A DNA stretch of 8,493 nucleotides from the NCBI GenBank assembly GCA_003157445.1, contig PMJN01000544.1:1-8493 (forward strand). The letters run 5' to 3'. Source of the DNA: Micrococcales bacterium. Lineage in GTDB: Bacteria; Actinomycetota; Actinomycetes; Actinomycetales; Dermatophilaceae. Positions within the stretch are counted from its first letter, which is position 1; every line of letters begins with the position of its first letter. Shown piece by piece: positions 1 to 6,063 of the stretch. Under the pieces are notes generated by a model, which saw nothing but the letters and a program-made list of their open reading frames with translations, was not told the DNA's origin and searched no databases. The translations under genes and the position numbers were made by a program.

Positions 1-900
1 CAGCAGCACCAGGGTCGCGCCCACACTCATCGAGAAGGTCAGGCAGAGGGTCAGCCCGTAAGCGTGGAACAGTGGCAGCACCGCGTAGACAGTCTCTTGA
101 CCGTCTTTGAGCCCGGGCATCCACGCACGCCCCTGGGCGGCGTTCACACGTAAGTTTCGGTGGGTCAGGACAGCGCCCTTAGGCCTTCCCGTGGTCCCCC
201 CGGTGTACTGCAACAGTGCGACGTCCTGCGGGCGAGGTTGCGGCCACGATGCCTGAAGTGGACCGCTGAGGGATGAGACCCGCTCCCAGCTCAGGACTCC
301 GGAGGGCACCGGACCCGTCATTGCCGCACGAGCCGCACGTGCCTTGGCCACCGGCGCCCGCAGCGCCAGACGCTTACGCCAGGGCAGAGCGGTAGTGAGG
401 TCGACCGCCAAGATCGTCCGCAGCGCGGTTCGGGATCGCACAGAGTCGAGCACAGCGGCGGTCTTGTCCCAGCACAGCGCGACGGTTGCCCCGCAGTCGG
501 ACAGCTGGTGCTCAAGTTCGCTGGCCGTGTACAACGGGTTGTGCTCCACGACGACAGCCCCCAGCCGAAGGATCGCATAGAAGGCCACCACATGCTGGGG
601 GCAGTTCGGCAACACCAGCCCAACCCTGTCCCCCGCCTGGACGCCTAGCCCGCGCAAAGCCTCGGCGGCCCGACTCACCTGGTCAGCCAGCTGGACGTAG
701 GTCGTTTCCGCGCCGAAGAAGTCAAGTGCCACCTGCTCGCCAAAACGCGATGCGCTGGCAGCCAGCATCTGGACCAGAGACTCTGGCGGAACCTGGACCT
801 CGGCCGTTACACCCGGCGCGTAGCTCGACAGCCAGGGACGCCCGCCGAGGGGGCCGCCGTCCTCTTCCTGTTCCCAGGTGCCCGGAGCGTCCAAGTCCAT
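1..900 (-). CDS. FadD-like long-chain fatty acid-CoA ligase, N-terminal part (runs off left edge)
   Basis: AMP-forming acyl-CoA synthetase (ANL superfamily). Such enzymes activate fatty acids with ATP and CoA through an acyl-adenylate. Reading the minus strand from ATG at 900 gives 300 uninterrupted codons, beginning MDLDAPGTWEQEEDG and leaving the window in frame. The phosphate-binding signature YTGGTTGRPKG lies at residues 232-242, followed by LTHRNL at 245-250. Residues 275-282, LPLFHAYG, match the conserved core block seen in FadD proteins. The motif spacing fits a normal enzyme of roughly 500-570 residues, so about half is present. A good ribosome binding site, GGGAG, ends 5 nt before the ATG. 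The gene follows the amidohydrolase gene on the same strand after 155 bp, so co-transcription is possible but an own promoter cannot be excluded. Substrate chain length cannot be judged. Family assignment is firm; FadD rather than another acyl-CoA ligase is inference from overall similarity. Confidence 0.93.
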   Translation of the reverse strand, partial: MDLDAPGTWEQEEDGGPLGGRPWLSSYAPGVTAEVQVPPESLVQMLAASASRFGEQVALDFFGAETTYVQLADQVSRAAEALRGLGVQAGDRVGLVLPNCPQHVVAFYAILRLGAVVVEHNPLYTASELEHQLSDCGATVALCWDKTAAVLDSVRSRTALRTILAVDLTTALPWRKRLALRAPVAKARAARAAMTGPVPSGVLSWERVSSLSGPLQASWPQPRPQDVALLQYTGGTTGRPKGAVLTHRNLRVNAAQGRAWMPGLKDGQETVYAVLPLFHAYGLTLCLTFSMSVGATLVLL

Positions 901-1055
901 GTGATCTCCCAAGTCGAGCCCACCGCAACCGACAACAGATCGGTCACAACCAAATATCCACCGACGTTCACCCACCAGTCAGCGCGACGCCCTCTGAGGC
1001 AGACTACTTCGCCGACCAGAGCCACGCGCGGTGCCGGTTCGGTCGCCGCAGACGT

Positions 1056-1832
1056 TCAAGATCCCAGGATGGCCACGAGTGCGGCGTTGATCCGGCTGGC
1101 TGCCTGCGGGTCCATGCTGCCGTCCGGGCGCAGGTACACGTCGCGTCGTAGCTCGACCATCACGGAGGTCGCATTGTTGTCGCGGCCGAAATGGCGAATA
1201 GGTGTGTACGAGCCGGTGAACGGCTCGTTCACCACGATGTCACCGACCATTGAAAGGGCTCGTGACACCCGTTCAACCAGGGCCGCCGGTGTGTGATCGA
1301 AGTCCACGCCCAGGCACACCTGGGGACGGCGGGCATCCTGGTATCGCTCGTGGCGCAGCGCCACGAGCGGATAGGAGTGAAGGTCGATCACGATGGCGCT
1401 CCCGGTAGAGGAGATGCGTTCGTCGACCAGATCGGCCATTGCCTCCGCGTATGGCGTGAAGAACCGACTGAAGAGTGTGCCTACGACCCGCTCGTCATCC
1501 TCTCGCAATACCAACCCATCAGAGGTGCGCGTATAGACCGCGCCCATGCCGACCTCGTGCATCACCTCATGGGCGTCGGGCAGCCTCTCGGGGTCCACAA
1601 CCAGACGCGAGAGGCGGTTCACAAACAACCATGGCCGCGGCATAGCCGCATCGGCGGCAACAATGGCCAGCTCCTCGGTGCCGGCGTCGGTCATCAGTCG
1701 CAACTCCCGAGCGAGTGCCTCGTCATCGAGCACGATCTGAGCGCGCACATCGTCCGGGATTCTGGTGGCGGAGTGAGGCACGTGGACGATATACGGCGAG
1801 GATGGGTCACCCGGCACAATCTCGAAATTCAC
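1056..1832 (-). CDS. N-formylglutamate amidohydrolase family protein
   Basis: 258-residue protein of the N-formylglutamate amidohydrolase (FGase) family, zinc-dependent enzymes that in the classical case release formate from N-formyl-L-glutamate in histidine breakdown. Family blocks visible in order: IVHVPHSATRIP (15-26), TDAGTEEL (48-55), NRLSRLVVDPERLPD (72-86), VIDLHSYP (148-155), GVDFDH (175-180), NEPFTGSY (202-209) and VMVELRRDVYL (224-234). The histidines of HVPH and the DLHS block are likely metal or active-site residues. The start is GTG at 1832, supported by AGGAAGGG 6 nt upstream. Length is normal for the family. No other histidine-utilisation gene is visible, so the real substrate may be another N-acylated or N-formylated compound. 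It is divergent from the flavodoxin cluster and probably expressed from the 1833-2046 region, where an inverted repeat sits against its ribosome binding site. Cytoplasmic: no signal peptide is seen. Confidence 0.9.
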   Translation of the reverse strand: MNFEIVPGDPSSPYIVHVPHSATRIPDDVRAQIVLDDEALARELRLMTDAGTEELAIVAADAAMPRPWLFVNRLSRLVVDPERLPDAHEVMHEVGMGAVYTRTSDGLVLREDDERVVGTLFSRFFTPYAEAMADLVDERISSTGSAIVIDLHSYPLVALRHERYQDARRPQVCLGVDFDHTPAALVERVSRALSMVGDIVVNEPFTGSYTPIRHFGRDNNATSVMVELRRDVYLRPDGSMDPQAASRINAALVAILGS

Positions 1833-1843
1833 CGGAACCCTTC

Positions 1844-1872
1844 CTGAAGTAGTTCGGAGATCTTCACTTCAG
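1844..1872. promoter_or_regulatory. Inverted repeat in the leader of the amidohydrolase gene
   Basis: CTGAAGT at 1844-1850 and ACTTCAG at 1866-1872 form a perfect 7-bp inverted repeat with a 15-nt spacer, so half-site centres are 22 bp apart, about two helical turns. The left arm directly abuts the amidohydrolase ribosome binding site. It could be a repressor operator for a dimer, or an RNA hairpin affecting translation. Neither role is shown by the sequence, and a 7-bp match can arise by chance. Confidence 0.35.
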
Positions 1873-1980
1873 AATAGAAGGTTTCGAACGACTCGGCCCG
1901 CTGATAGAAATCACGGCGACCCGTCGGCCAGCGCCGAAGCCAGTATCTCGGCCTAGGCATAGGAATCAGCCGGGCGGGCC

Positions 1981-2000
1981 CTGAGGACTTTTGGCCCTAT
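1981..2000 (+). promoter_or_regulatory. DevR/DosR-like binding site upstream of the flavodoxin cluster
   Basis: The stretch with core GGACTTTTGGCCC (1985-1997) closely fits the mycobacterial DosR (DevR) palindrome, whose published consensus is TTSGGGACTWWAGTCCCSAA. I count 14 of 20 matching positions, and the core half-sites GGAC and GCCC are intact. It lies 46 bp upstream of the ATG at 2047. If the site overlaps a -35 region, as is common in DosR promoters, transcription would start near 2030 with a very short leader that still contains the ribosome binding site. Only one box is evident, whereas many DosR promoters carry two. Supporting context: the downstream genes are of types found in the DosR regulon. 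No DevR/DevS gene is in the window, so this is inference. Confidence 0.5.
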
Positions 2001-2033
2001 GGTGATGCAGCGCGGGTGAGCCACGGTGGAACC

Positions 2034-2038
2034 GGAGG
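2034..2038 (+). promoter_or_regulatory. Ribosome binding site deciding the flavodoxin start
   Basis: GGAGG, 8 nt before ATG 2047. This favours ATG 2047 over the in-frame GTG at 2026, which would place this site inside the coding sequence and add seven residues not typical of the family. Confidence 0.75.
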
Positions 2039-2046
2039 CGGTTGAG

Positions 2047-2604
2047 ATGTCGATTCTTGTCGCATATGCCAGCAAACACGGTGCCACCGAAGAGATCGCC
2101 AAGCGGATCGCCGAGAGTCTCAGGGCGGCCGGACACGATGCCGAGGACCTGTCTGTCACGGAAGCGGGCGCTCTCGAGCGCTACGACGGGTTCGTCCTGG
2201 GAAGCGCCACCTATATGGGGCACTGGTTGAAGGATGCCGCAGCGTTCGTGAGGAAGAACCAGGACCTTCTGGCGCAAAAGCCGGTGTGGTTGTTCAGTAG
2301 TGGTCCACTTGGCACCGAAGCCACTGATCCCAAGGGAGTCGACGTGCGCACCTCGGCTGAGCCAAAGGAGCTCCCTGAGTTCCAGGAGGTCATCAGTCCA
2401 CGAGGCCACCGTGTCTTCTTCGGTGTCCTTGATCCCGGCAAGCTCAGTTTCACCGAGCGGTCCCTGCGAAAGCTACCAGCGGCCCGCTCGGTGATGCCCG
2501 AGGGCGACTTCCGGGACTGGCAGGAGGTCCAGGCATGGGCTCAGGAGATCGCCACGGAGATGGCGAGGATCTCTACCGCGCACGACGCCCACGACTCCCC
2601 GTGA
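2047..2604 (+). CDS. Flavodoxin-domain protein (HemG-like flavodoxin)
   Basis: 185-residue protein with a single flavodoxin fold that should bind FMN and carry electrons in the cytoplasm. The N-terminus ILVAYASKHGATEEIA contains the FMN phosphate loop (YASKHGAT, 7-14). A second flavin loop is likely at LGSATYMGHW (51-60). The region WLFSSGPLG (81-89) and the C-terminal block MPEGDFRDWQEVQAWA (150-165) are typical of the actinobacterial group annotated as flavodoxin or menaquinone-dependent protoporphyrinogen oxidase-like. The length fits that group. True HemG activity should not be assumed; a general redox role is safer. It is the first gene of a compact three-gene cluster: the next start lies 7 nt after its stop. 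A DevR-like site lies upstream, suggesting induction by low oxygen or nitric oxide, which is inference. Confidence 0.9.
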   Translation: MSILVAYASKHGATEEIAKRIAESLRAAGHDAEDLSVTEAGALERYDGFVLGSATYMGHWLKDAAAFVRKNQDLLAQKPVWLFSSGPLGTEATDPKGVDVRTSAEPKELPEFQEVISPRGHRVFFGVLDPGKLSFTERSLRKLPAARSVMPEGDFRDWQEVQAWAQEIATEMARISTAHDAHDSP

Positions 2605-2611
2605 GCTCGTC

Positions 2612-3019
2612 ATGGCTTATCTGAAGCCACCAACGTTTACCCGACATCTGGCCAACCCGCTGGCAATGCGCCTCAGTGCCGGCGGCGTGCCCACCCTTAC
2701 CGTCGTGGGTCGACGCAGCGGTGATCCCCATAAGGTGCCGGTCATTCCCGTAGAGGCCGGCCGGCGCCGCTACCTGGTGTGCCCGCACGGTGAGTCCGAC
2801 TGGGTCCGCAACCTTCGAGCCGCCGGCAACGGCGAGCTGAGCAGCAAGGGGCGCACCGAGGTCTTCCGTGCGACGCAGGTCCCCGTCGACCAGCGACGGC
2901 CAGTCATCGCCCACCATCGCGAGGTCGCGGGGGGTAGTGTCGCTTCGAGCTTCACGAAGCTGCCCGACCCCAGGGATCATCCTGTGTTCGAGATCAGCCA
3001 GATGCATGACCGTGGATGA
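2612..3019 (+). CDS. Ddn/DUF385-family (deazaflavin-dependent nitroreductase-like) protein
   Basis: 135-residue protein of the small split-barrel family that includes mycobacterial Ddn, an F420H2-dependent quinone/nitro reductase. The characteristic core is present: VPTLTVVGRRSGDPHKVPV (26-44), the strand RRRYLVCPHGESDWVRNLRAAG (51-72, GES-WVRNLRAAG being the family hallmark), and the C-terminal PVFEI (124-128). A short basic/hydrophobic N-terminus (FTRHLANPLAMRL, 9-21) resembles the membrane-associated start of Ddn relatives. The usual length is 130-150 residues, so it looks intact. Members use F420, FMN or other cofactors; which applies here is not visible. The ribosome binding site is weak, and the start is 7 nt past the flavodoxin stop, suggesting translational coupling. 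Its TGA overlaps the next gene's ATG as ATGA, so the two are almost certainly one operon. Confidence 0.87.
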   Translation: MAYLKPPTFTRHLANPLAMRLSAGGVPTLTVVGRRSGDPHKVPVIPVEAGRRRYLVCPHGESDWVRNLRAAGNGELSSKGRTEVFRATQVPVDQRRPVIAHHREVAGGSVASSFTKLPDPRDHPVFEISQMHDRG

Positions 3020-4419
3020 CGCCCATGCCTGAGGTCGGCCAGCCCCACCCCGGCCAACAGCCCCGCTTCGAGCGTTTGACGCCCCTGGACGCCAGCAACC
3101 TGCGGCTCGAGGACCATGGGGTGCCAATGCACGTGGCCGCCCTTGCCATCGTTGACGGTGCCGGCCTGGCAGATGGGTCTGGGCGCCTTCACCTGGACAG
3201 GATCCGGGAACACGTCGAGCGTCGAACCCACCTGTCGCCTCGTCTGCGCCAAAGGTTGCGCCGCACCCCGTTCGCTGCGGGACCGCCGGTATGGGTTGAT
3301 GACCCCGGCTTTGACATAACCCACCACGTACGAATCCGTGACCTGGGCTACCCGGCCGACGAGGCGTGCATGCTGCAGGTGTGCTCGGAGCTGAACGAGA
3401 CCCCGCTGGACCGGTCCCGGCCGATGTGGGAGATGTGGGTGCTGACCGGTCTCAGCGATGGCAACCTGGCTCTGCTGATCCGATTGCACCACGTGGTCGC
3501 GGACGGCGTCGCTGCCCTCGACATGCTCGGCGTGTTGTTCGACATGACCTCCGAGCGCCGCCCTTCCCGCCGAGCCTTGGGTGAAAGTCCGCAACCCATG
3601 CCGAATGTCCGGGTACTGTTTGGCGACAACCTCCGCAGACAAGGCGCGGCAGCAGCACGAGCCGTGTCCCTCCTGCGCCGGCCAGGTGCGGTGGGTTGTC
3701 ATCTCAGGTCCGTATTGGGACAGCTGCGGCAGCTGACCCACGAGGGCTTCTCGCCAACGTCGTCGCTCAATGAGCCGGTCGGCACCCACCGGCGCCTGAT
3801 GCTCGTGCGAGCCGACCTGGCCGGCGCCCGCGCTACGGCTCACGCCCACGGCGCGAAGATCAATGACGTCGTGCTCGCGGCAACAGCCGGCGGTGCCCGA
3901 CGGCTTCTGGAAAGTCGTGGTGAGCTGGTGCCGGATCTGGTTCTGAGGGCCTCGGTGGCGGCATCGCTACGAGGGGCCGGGCACCAGGTCGCCGGCGGGA
4001 ACCTGGTGGGGATCCGGTTCGCGCCGCTACCGGTCTGCGAGCCTGACGCAGTCCGGCGACTCCAACTGGTCGCCGCAGTGACTGGGCCAGCGCGAGACCA
4101 GCCCGCCTATCAGCCAGGCGGCCGTTTCCTGCAGCGCTGGATGGTTCGCACCATGTTCCATCAGCGGCTGGTCAACCTCCTACTGAGCAACCTGCCTGGT
4201 CCTGCCATGCCAATGTATTTCGCCGGTGCCCGAGTGCTTGAGATATTTCAGGTGGGACTGGTGCAGGGCAATATCGCAGTAAGCGTAGGGGTACTGTCCT
4301 ATGCGGGCCAGCTCAACTTCGACATCGTCGCCGACGCGGATGCCGTCCCGGATCTGGTCGTCTTCGCCCAAGGGCTGTCCGCCGCACTTGCAGAGCTGGG
4401 CGCTCTCATCCCAGCATGA
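3016..4419 (+). CDS. Wax ester synthase/diacylglycerol O-acyltransferase (WS/DGAT family)
   Basis: 467-residue acyltransferase that joins acyl-CoA to diacylglycerol or a fatty alcohol, making triacylglycerol or wax ester stores at the inner face of the membrane. The catalytic HHxxxDG motif reads HHVVADG at 158-164. Other family blocks: RLTPLDASNLRLED near 20-33, PLDRSRPMWEMW (130-141), SSLNEPVGTHRRL (249-261), INDVVLAATAGGARRLL (282-298), GNLVGIRFAPLPV (328-340), LLSNLPGPAMPMYFAGARV (389-407) and SYAGQLNFDIVAD (428-440). Both the N-terminal WES acyltransferase domain and the C-terminal WS_DGAT_C domain are complete, and length is normal. The chosen ATG at 3016 overlaps the previous stop as ATGA; ATG 3025 is an alternative. 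It ends the flavodoxin-reductase cluster, recalling DosR-controlled tgs1 with its neighbouring reductase in Mycobacterium. TAG versus wax ester preference cannot be told from sequence. The 3' end overlaps the convergent membrane-protein gene by 14 bp. Confidence 0.95.
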   Translation: MTPMPEVGQPHPGQQPRFERLTPLDASNLRLEDHGVPMHVAALAIVDGAGLADGSGRLHLDRIREHVERRTHLSPRLRQRLRRTPFAAGPPVWVDDPGFDITHHVRIRDLGYPADEACMLQVCSELNETPLDRSRPMWEMWVLTGLSDGNLALLIRLHHVVADGVAALDMLGVLFDMTSERRPSRRALGESPQPMPNVRVLFGDNLRRQGAAAARAVSLLRRPGAVGCHLRSVLGQLRQLTHEGFSPTSSLNEPVGTHRRLMLVRADLAGARATAHAHGAKINDVVLAATAGGARRLLESRGELVPDLVLRASVAASLRGAGHQVAGGNLVGIRFAPLPVCEPDAVRRLQLVAAVTGPARDQPAYQPGGRFLQRWMVRTMFHQRLVNLLLSNLPGPAMPMYFAGARVLEIFQVGLVQGNIAVSVGVLSYAGQLNFDIVADADAVPDLVVFAQGLSAALAELGALIPA

Positions 4420-5122
4420 CAATGGGGTCCGGTGAGCCGTGGTGGCCGGCCCTGAGTCGCTGTGCGAACTGACGGTTCAGGAGAATCCCGGAAACGATAA
4501 GCACCAGCCAGTTGATGAAGATCGCGGTCAACTCGAACCTGTAGTCAAGGTCTGTCCCGTATCTGAGGGAGAGCAGGATCAGCGCCCCGACGGTCAGCGC
4601 TCCACCTGCTGTGAAGAGCCAACTGATGGACTTCCCCAGCCTTGAGCCTGTCGGGATGGCACGCGCTACGAACAAGAAGGCCACTCCCAGCACCAGGTAC
4701 CCGACGTCCTCAAGGGCGATGAAGATGCCGTGCGGGTTGTACATGGAGAAAAGCGTGAATCCTTCGATCTCACCCTTGACCAGGCTGGCTTGCAGGACCA
4801 ACAACTGGACTCCGTAGTCGACGACGATGGCCGAGGCTGCGACCACGGCCAGAGCCACGGCGCTCCCGCTGAGCGCTCGCACAGCCGGTGCCGCCATGTG
4901 GTGGATGCAGACCGCAAGGACGACAAAGAGGACGACCAGAAGGAGTGCTGGGTACATCCACAGGTAGTCGCGGGGCACGAAAGCGGTTACATCGGTGTAG
5001 GGATAAGTGATGCACGCGCTCGTACAGAAGGCCCCGGATCTGGCAGGGCCTGCGGCGCAGGATGCCAGGAGCAGCAGGCTGGCGGCTGCCAGCCACACCG
5101 CCATCATTGGTGACTTCGGCAT
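4406..5122 (-). CDS. Putative lipobox-bearing polytopic membrane protein, family not recognised
   Basis: 238 residues; I do not recognise the family. The N-terminus MPKSPMMAVWLAAASLLLLASC looks like a lipoprotein signal with lipobox LASC and candidate lipidated cysteine C22. Two further cysteines, C33 and C37, follow in the short outside segment. Five hydrophobic helices then follow, at about 54-73, 84-110, 131-155, 167-186 and 198-215, with a positively charged tail (RQFAQRLRAGHHG). If the signal is not cleaved the protein would have six helices. The start is ATG 5122, preceded by GAGGGG at 6 nt spacing; an in-frame upstream ATG at 5146 would put the ribosome binding site inside the gene and spoil the signal peptide. 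It is convergent with, and overlaps by 14 bp, the WS/DGAT gene. A small palindrome lies 23 bp upstream. Transport, sensing and cofactor-binding roles are all open. Confidence 0.8.
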   Translation of the reverse strand: MPKSPMMAVWLAAASLLLLASCAAGPARSGAFCTSACITYPYTDVTAFVPRDYLWMYPALLLVVLFVVLAVCIHHMAAPAVRALSGSAVALAVVAASAIVVDYGVQLLVLQASLVKGEIEGFTLFSMYNPHGIFIALEDVGYLVLGVAFLFVARAIPTGSRLGKSISWLFTAGGALTVGALILLSLRYGTDLDYRFELTAIFINWLVLIVSGILLNRQFAQRLRAGHHGSPDPIVMLG

Positions 5123-5145
5123 CGGTCCCCCCTCTACCTGGAGCA

Positions 5146-5163
5146 AACACGGGTTCGCGTGTT
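5146..5163. promoter_or_regulatory. Palindrome upstream of the membrane-protein gene
   Basis: AACACG (5146-5151) and CGTGTT (5158-5163) are a perfect 6-bp inverted repeat around a 6-nt spacer, ending 23 bp before the ATG at 5122. The size and position would suit a dimeric repressor. The right half contains CGCGTGT, which also occurs in the inverted repeat before the protease gene, but this 7-mer also appears inside the protease coding sequence, so the sharing may be chance. Confidence 0.3.
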
Positions 5164-5268
5164 GGAGTCAGGCTTCACACCCGAGACCCGGTCTGGCCCG
5201 GTTGATGCGCGTCCGCAGCCCCCTGACCCCGGTCATATCTGGGGGCGCAGTGTTTGGTTGGCGTGGCC

Positions 5269-5637
5269 TCAGGGATCTATGAGCGTCAGGCCCGTTGGAG
5301 GCGAATCGTCGACCAGCGCCGTGAAGCGGCAGATGCCCTTCCGGCGGGCACGACCAGGCAGCCGGCTCGCCAGCTCGGTGCCCAGTCTTCGGCGTTGCCA
5401 CTTGTCCAGGACAGTGACGGCAACTTCGGCTGTCTCGGTTTCTTTGGCGCGCCGGATGTAGCCAGCTGCACCCAGGCCACCACCATCGGCTGGACTCAGT
5501 ACACCAAGTGCCTCGGGCAGTGCTGGTCGATCTGCGTGAGATAGCTCAGCTCGCCGGGGGGTCACGTTCGGTGCGCCGGTAACGAACCACACTTGGCCAG
5601 ACTCACAGCTCAAGCTGACGAGGCCATCGGCTACCAA
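5269..5637 (-). pseudogene. Degraded GNAT acetyltransferase remnant
   Basis: An open frame on the minus strand from TTG 5637 to TGA 5269 shows the core of a GNAT N-acetyltransferase of the type common in actinobacteria. Recognisable pieces are GVLSPADGGGLGAAGYIRR, then AEVAVTVLDKWQRRRLGTEL, then ARRKGICRFTALV. In intact members the acetyl-CoA loop usually reads like QGRGLGT; here it is QRRRLGT, with both early glycines replaced by arginine. The first strand and helix of the domain are missing: an in-frame TAG lies 18 codons upstream of the TTG, with no ATG or GTG start in between. The C-terminus stops shortly after FTALV, where the usual asparagine-rich segment and last strands should follow. 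No ribosome binding site is evident. It is therefore most likely a pseudogene eroded at both ends. A small functional protein cannot be excluded. Confidence 0.55.
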
Positions 5638-6063
5638 GGCGTCCCCCTGATGGGCCTTTCGTAGATCTACGGCCGAGCCTTGGCAGCACTACTGGATCAC
5701 CGGCCATTGCCCTCTGTCTTACACACGCCATTTTGAGGTGCCGCCGTGGGCTGGGTGGCTTTAGCTGCCACGTCTGGTCGTTCTGAGGGCAGGCGTCTGG
5801 GTAGCTGGATCATGGGCCATATTGCTAGCACAACGACGAGCAGATTCACGCAGGAGGCCATTGCCGACCTGCCGGTGACTTCCATAAACGCGGTGAGGAC
5901 CGCGGTGGTTCATTCTCGTGCTCTCCTCTTCGAGAAGGTGCCCACCACCCGCGGCCGCGCGGTTCTGTGATGCTACGCGTACCGGCGCGGCCGCCTGCTG
6001 CAGATGGGCGGCTTCGAGGCTGGTCAGTGTTGAATCGTTACCTCATATGCCCGATGTCGCACG
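5638..6063. other. Gene-poor stretch without a convincing coding region
   Basis: No frame shows family similarity, a good ribosome binding site and a sensible start together. A 62-codon minus frame (5697-5885) has one hydrophobic segment, CVNLLVVVLAIWPMIQL, but no ribosome binding site; a 74-codon plus frame (5746-5970) has no recognisable content. Small inverted repeats occur: CGCGGT/ACCGCG around GAGG at 5889-5904, and the stronger pair at 5951-5994. With the GNAT remnant alongside, this looks like decaying sequence, though a small RNA is possible. Confidence 0.5.
5951..5994. repeat. GC-rich inverted repeat (two NotI-type octamers)
   Basis: GCGGCCGCGC at 5951-5960 pairs perfectly with GCGCGGCCGC at 5985-5994. 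GGT (5961-5963) and ACC (5981-5983) can extend the stem past a one-base bulge at 5984. The result is a 13-bp stem around a 17-nt loop. Each arm also contains the palindrome GCGGCCGC. It lies in the gene-poor stretch, so it may be a terminator-like or transcript-protecting hairpin, or simply GC-rich chance. Confidence 0.4.

Noticed and set aside
318..623. Arginine/cysteine/tryptophan-rich open frame on the minus strand
   Set aside because: It is out of frame with the FadD-like coding sequence, which spans the whole stretch; its composition is that of a shadow frame in GC-rich DNA.
928..944. Inverted repeat ACCGA/TCGGT between the amidohydrolase and ligase genes
   Set aside because: Only 5-bp arms with a 7-nt spacer; too weak to claim as an operator or terminator.
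486..1151. 221-codon plus-strand frame
   Set aside because: Proline/arginine-rich with no family features, antisense to the ligase and amidohydrolase genes.
2977..3849. 290-codon minus-strand frame
   Set aside because: Lies opposite the WS/DGAT gene, whose domain motifs are complete; the antisense protein is histidine/glutamine-rich and unrecognisable.
5109..5133. GGGACC-type sequence that might be a second DevR box
   Set aside because: Only the first half-site fits; the G-run is better explained as the ribosome binding site of the membrane-protein gene.
5224..5235. Short palindrome TGACC-CC-GGTCA
   Set aside because: Twelve bases only, just after the GNAT remnant, with no promoter or gene start correctly placed next to it.
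5697..5885. 62-codon minus-strand frame with one hydrophobic segment
   Set aside because: No ribosome binding site, a GC hairpin directly before the start, and no recognisable family; the hydrophobic run may be chance.
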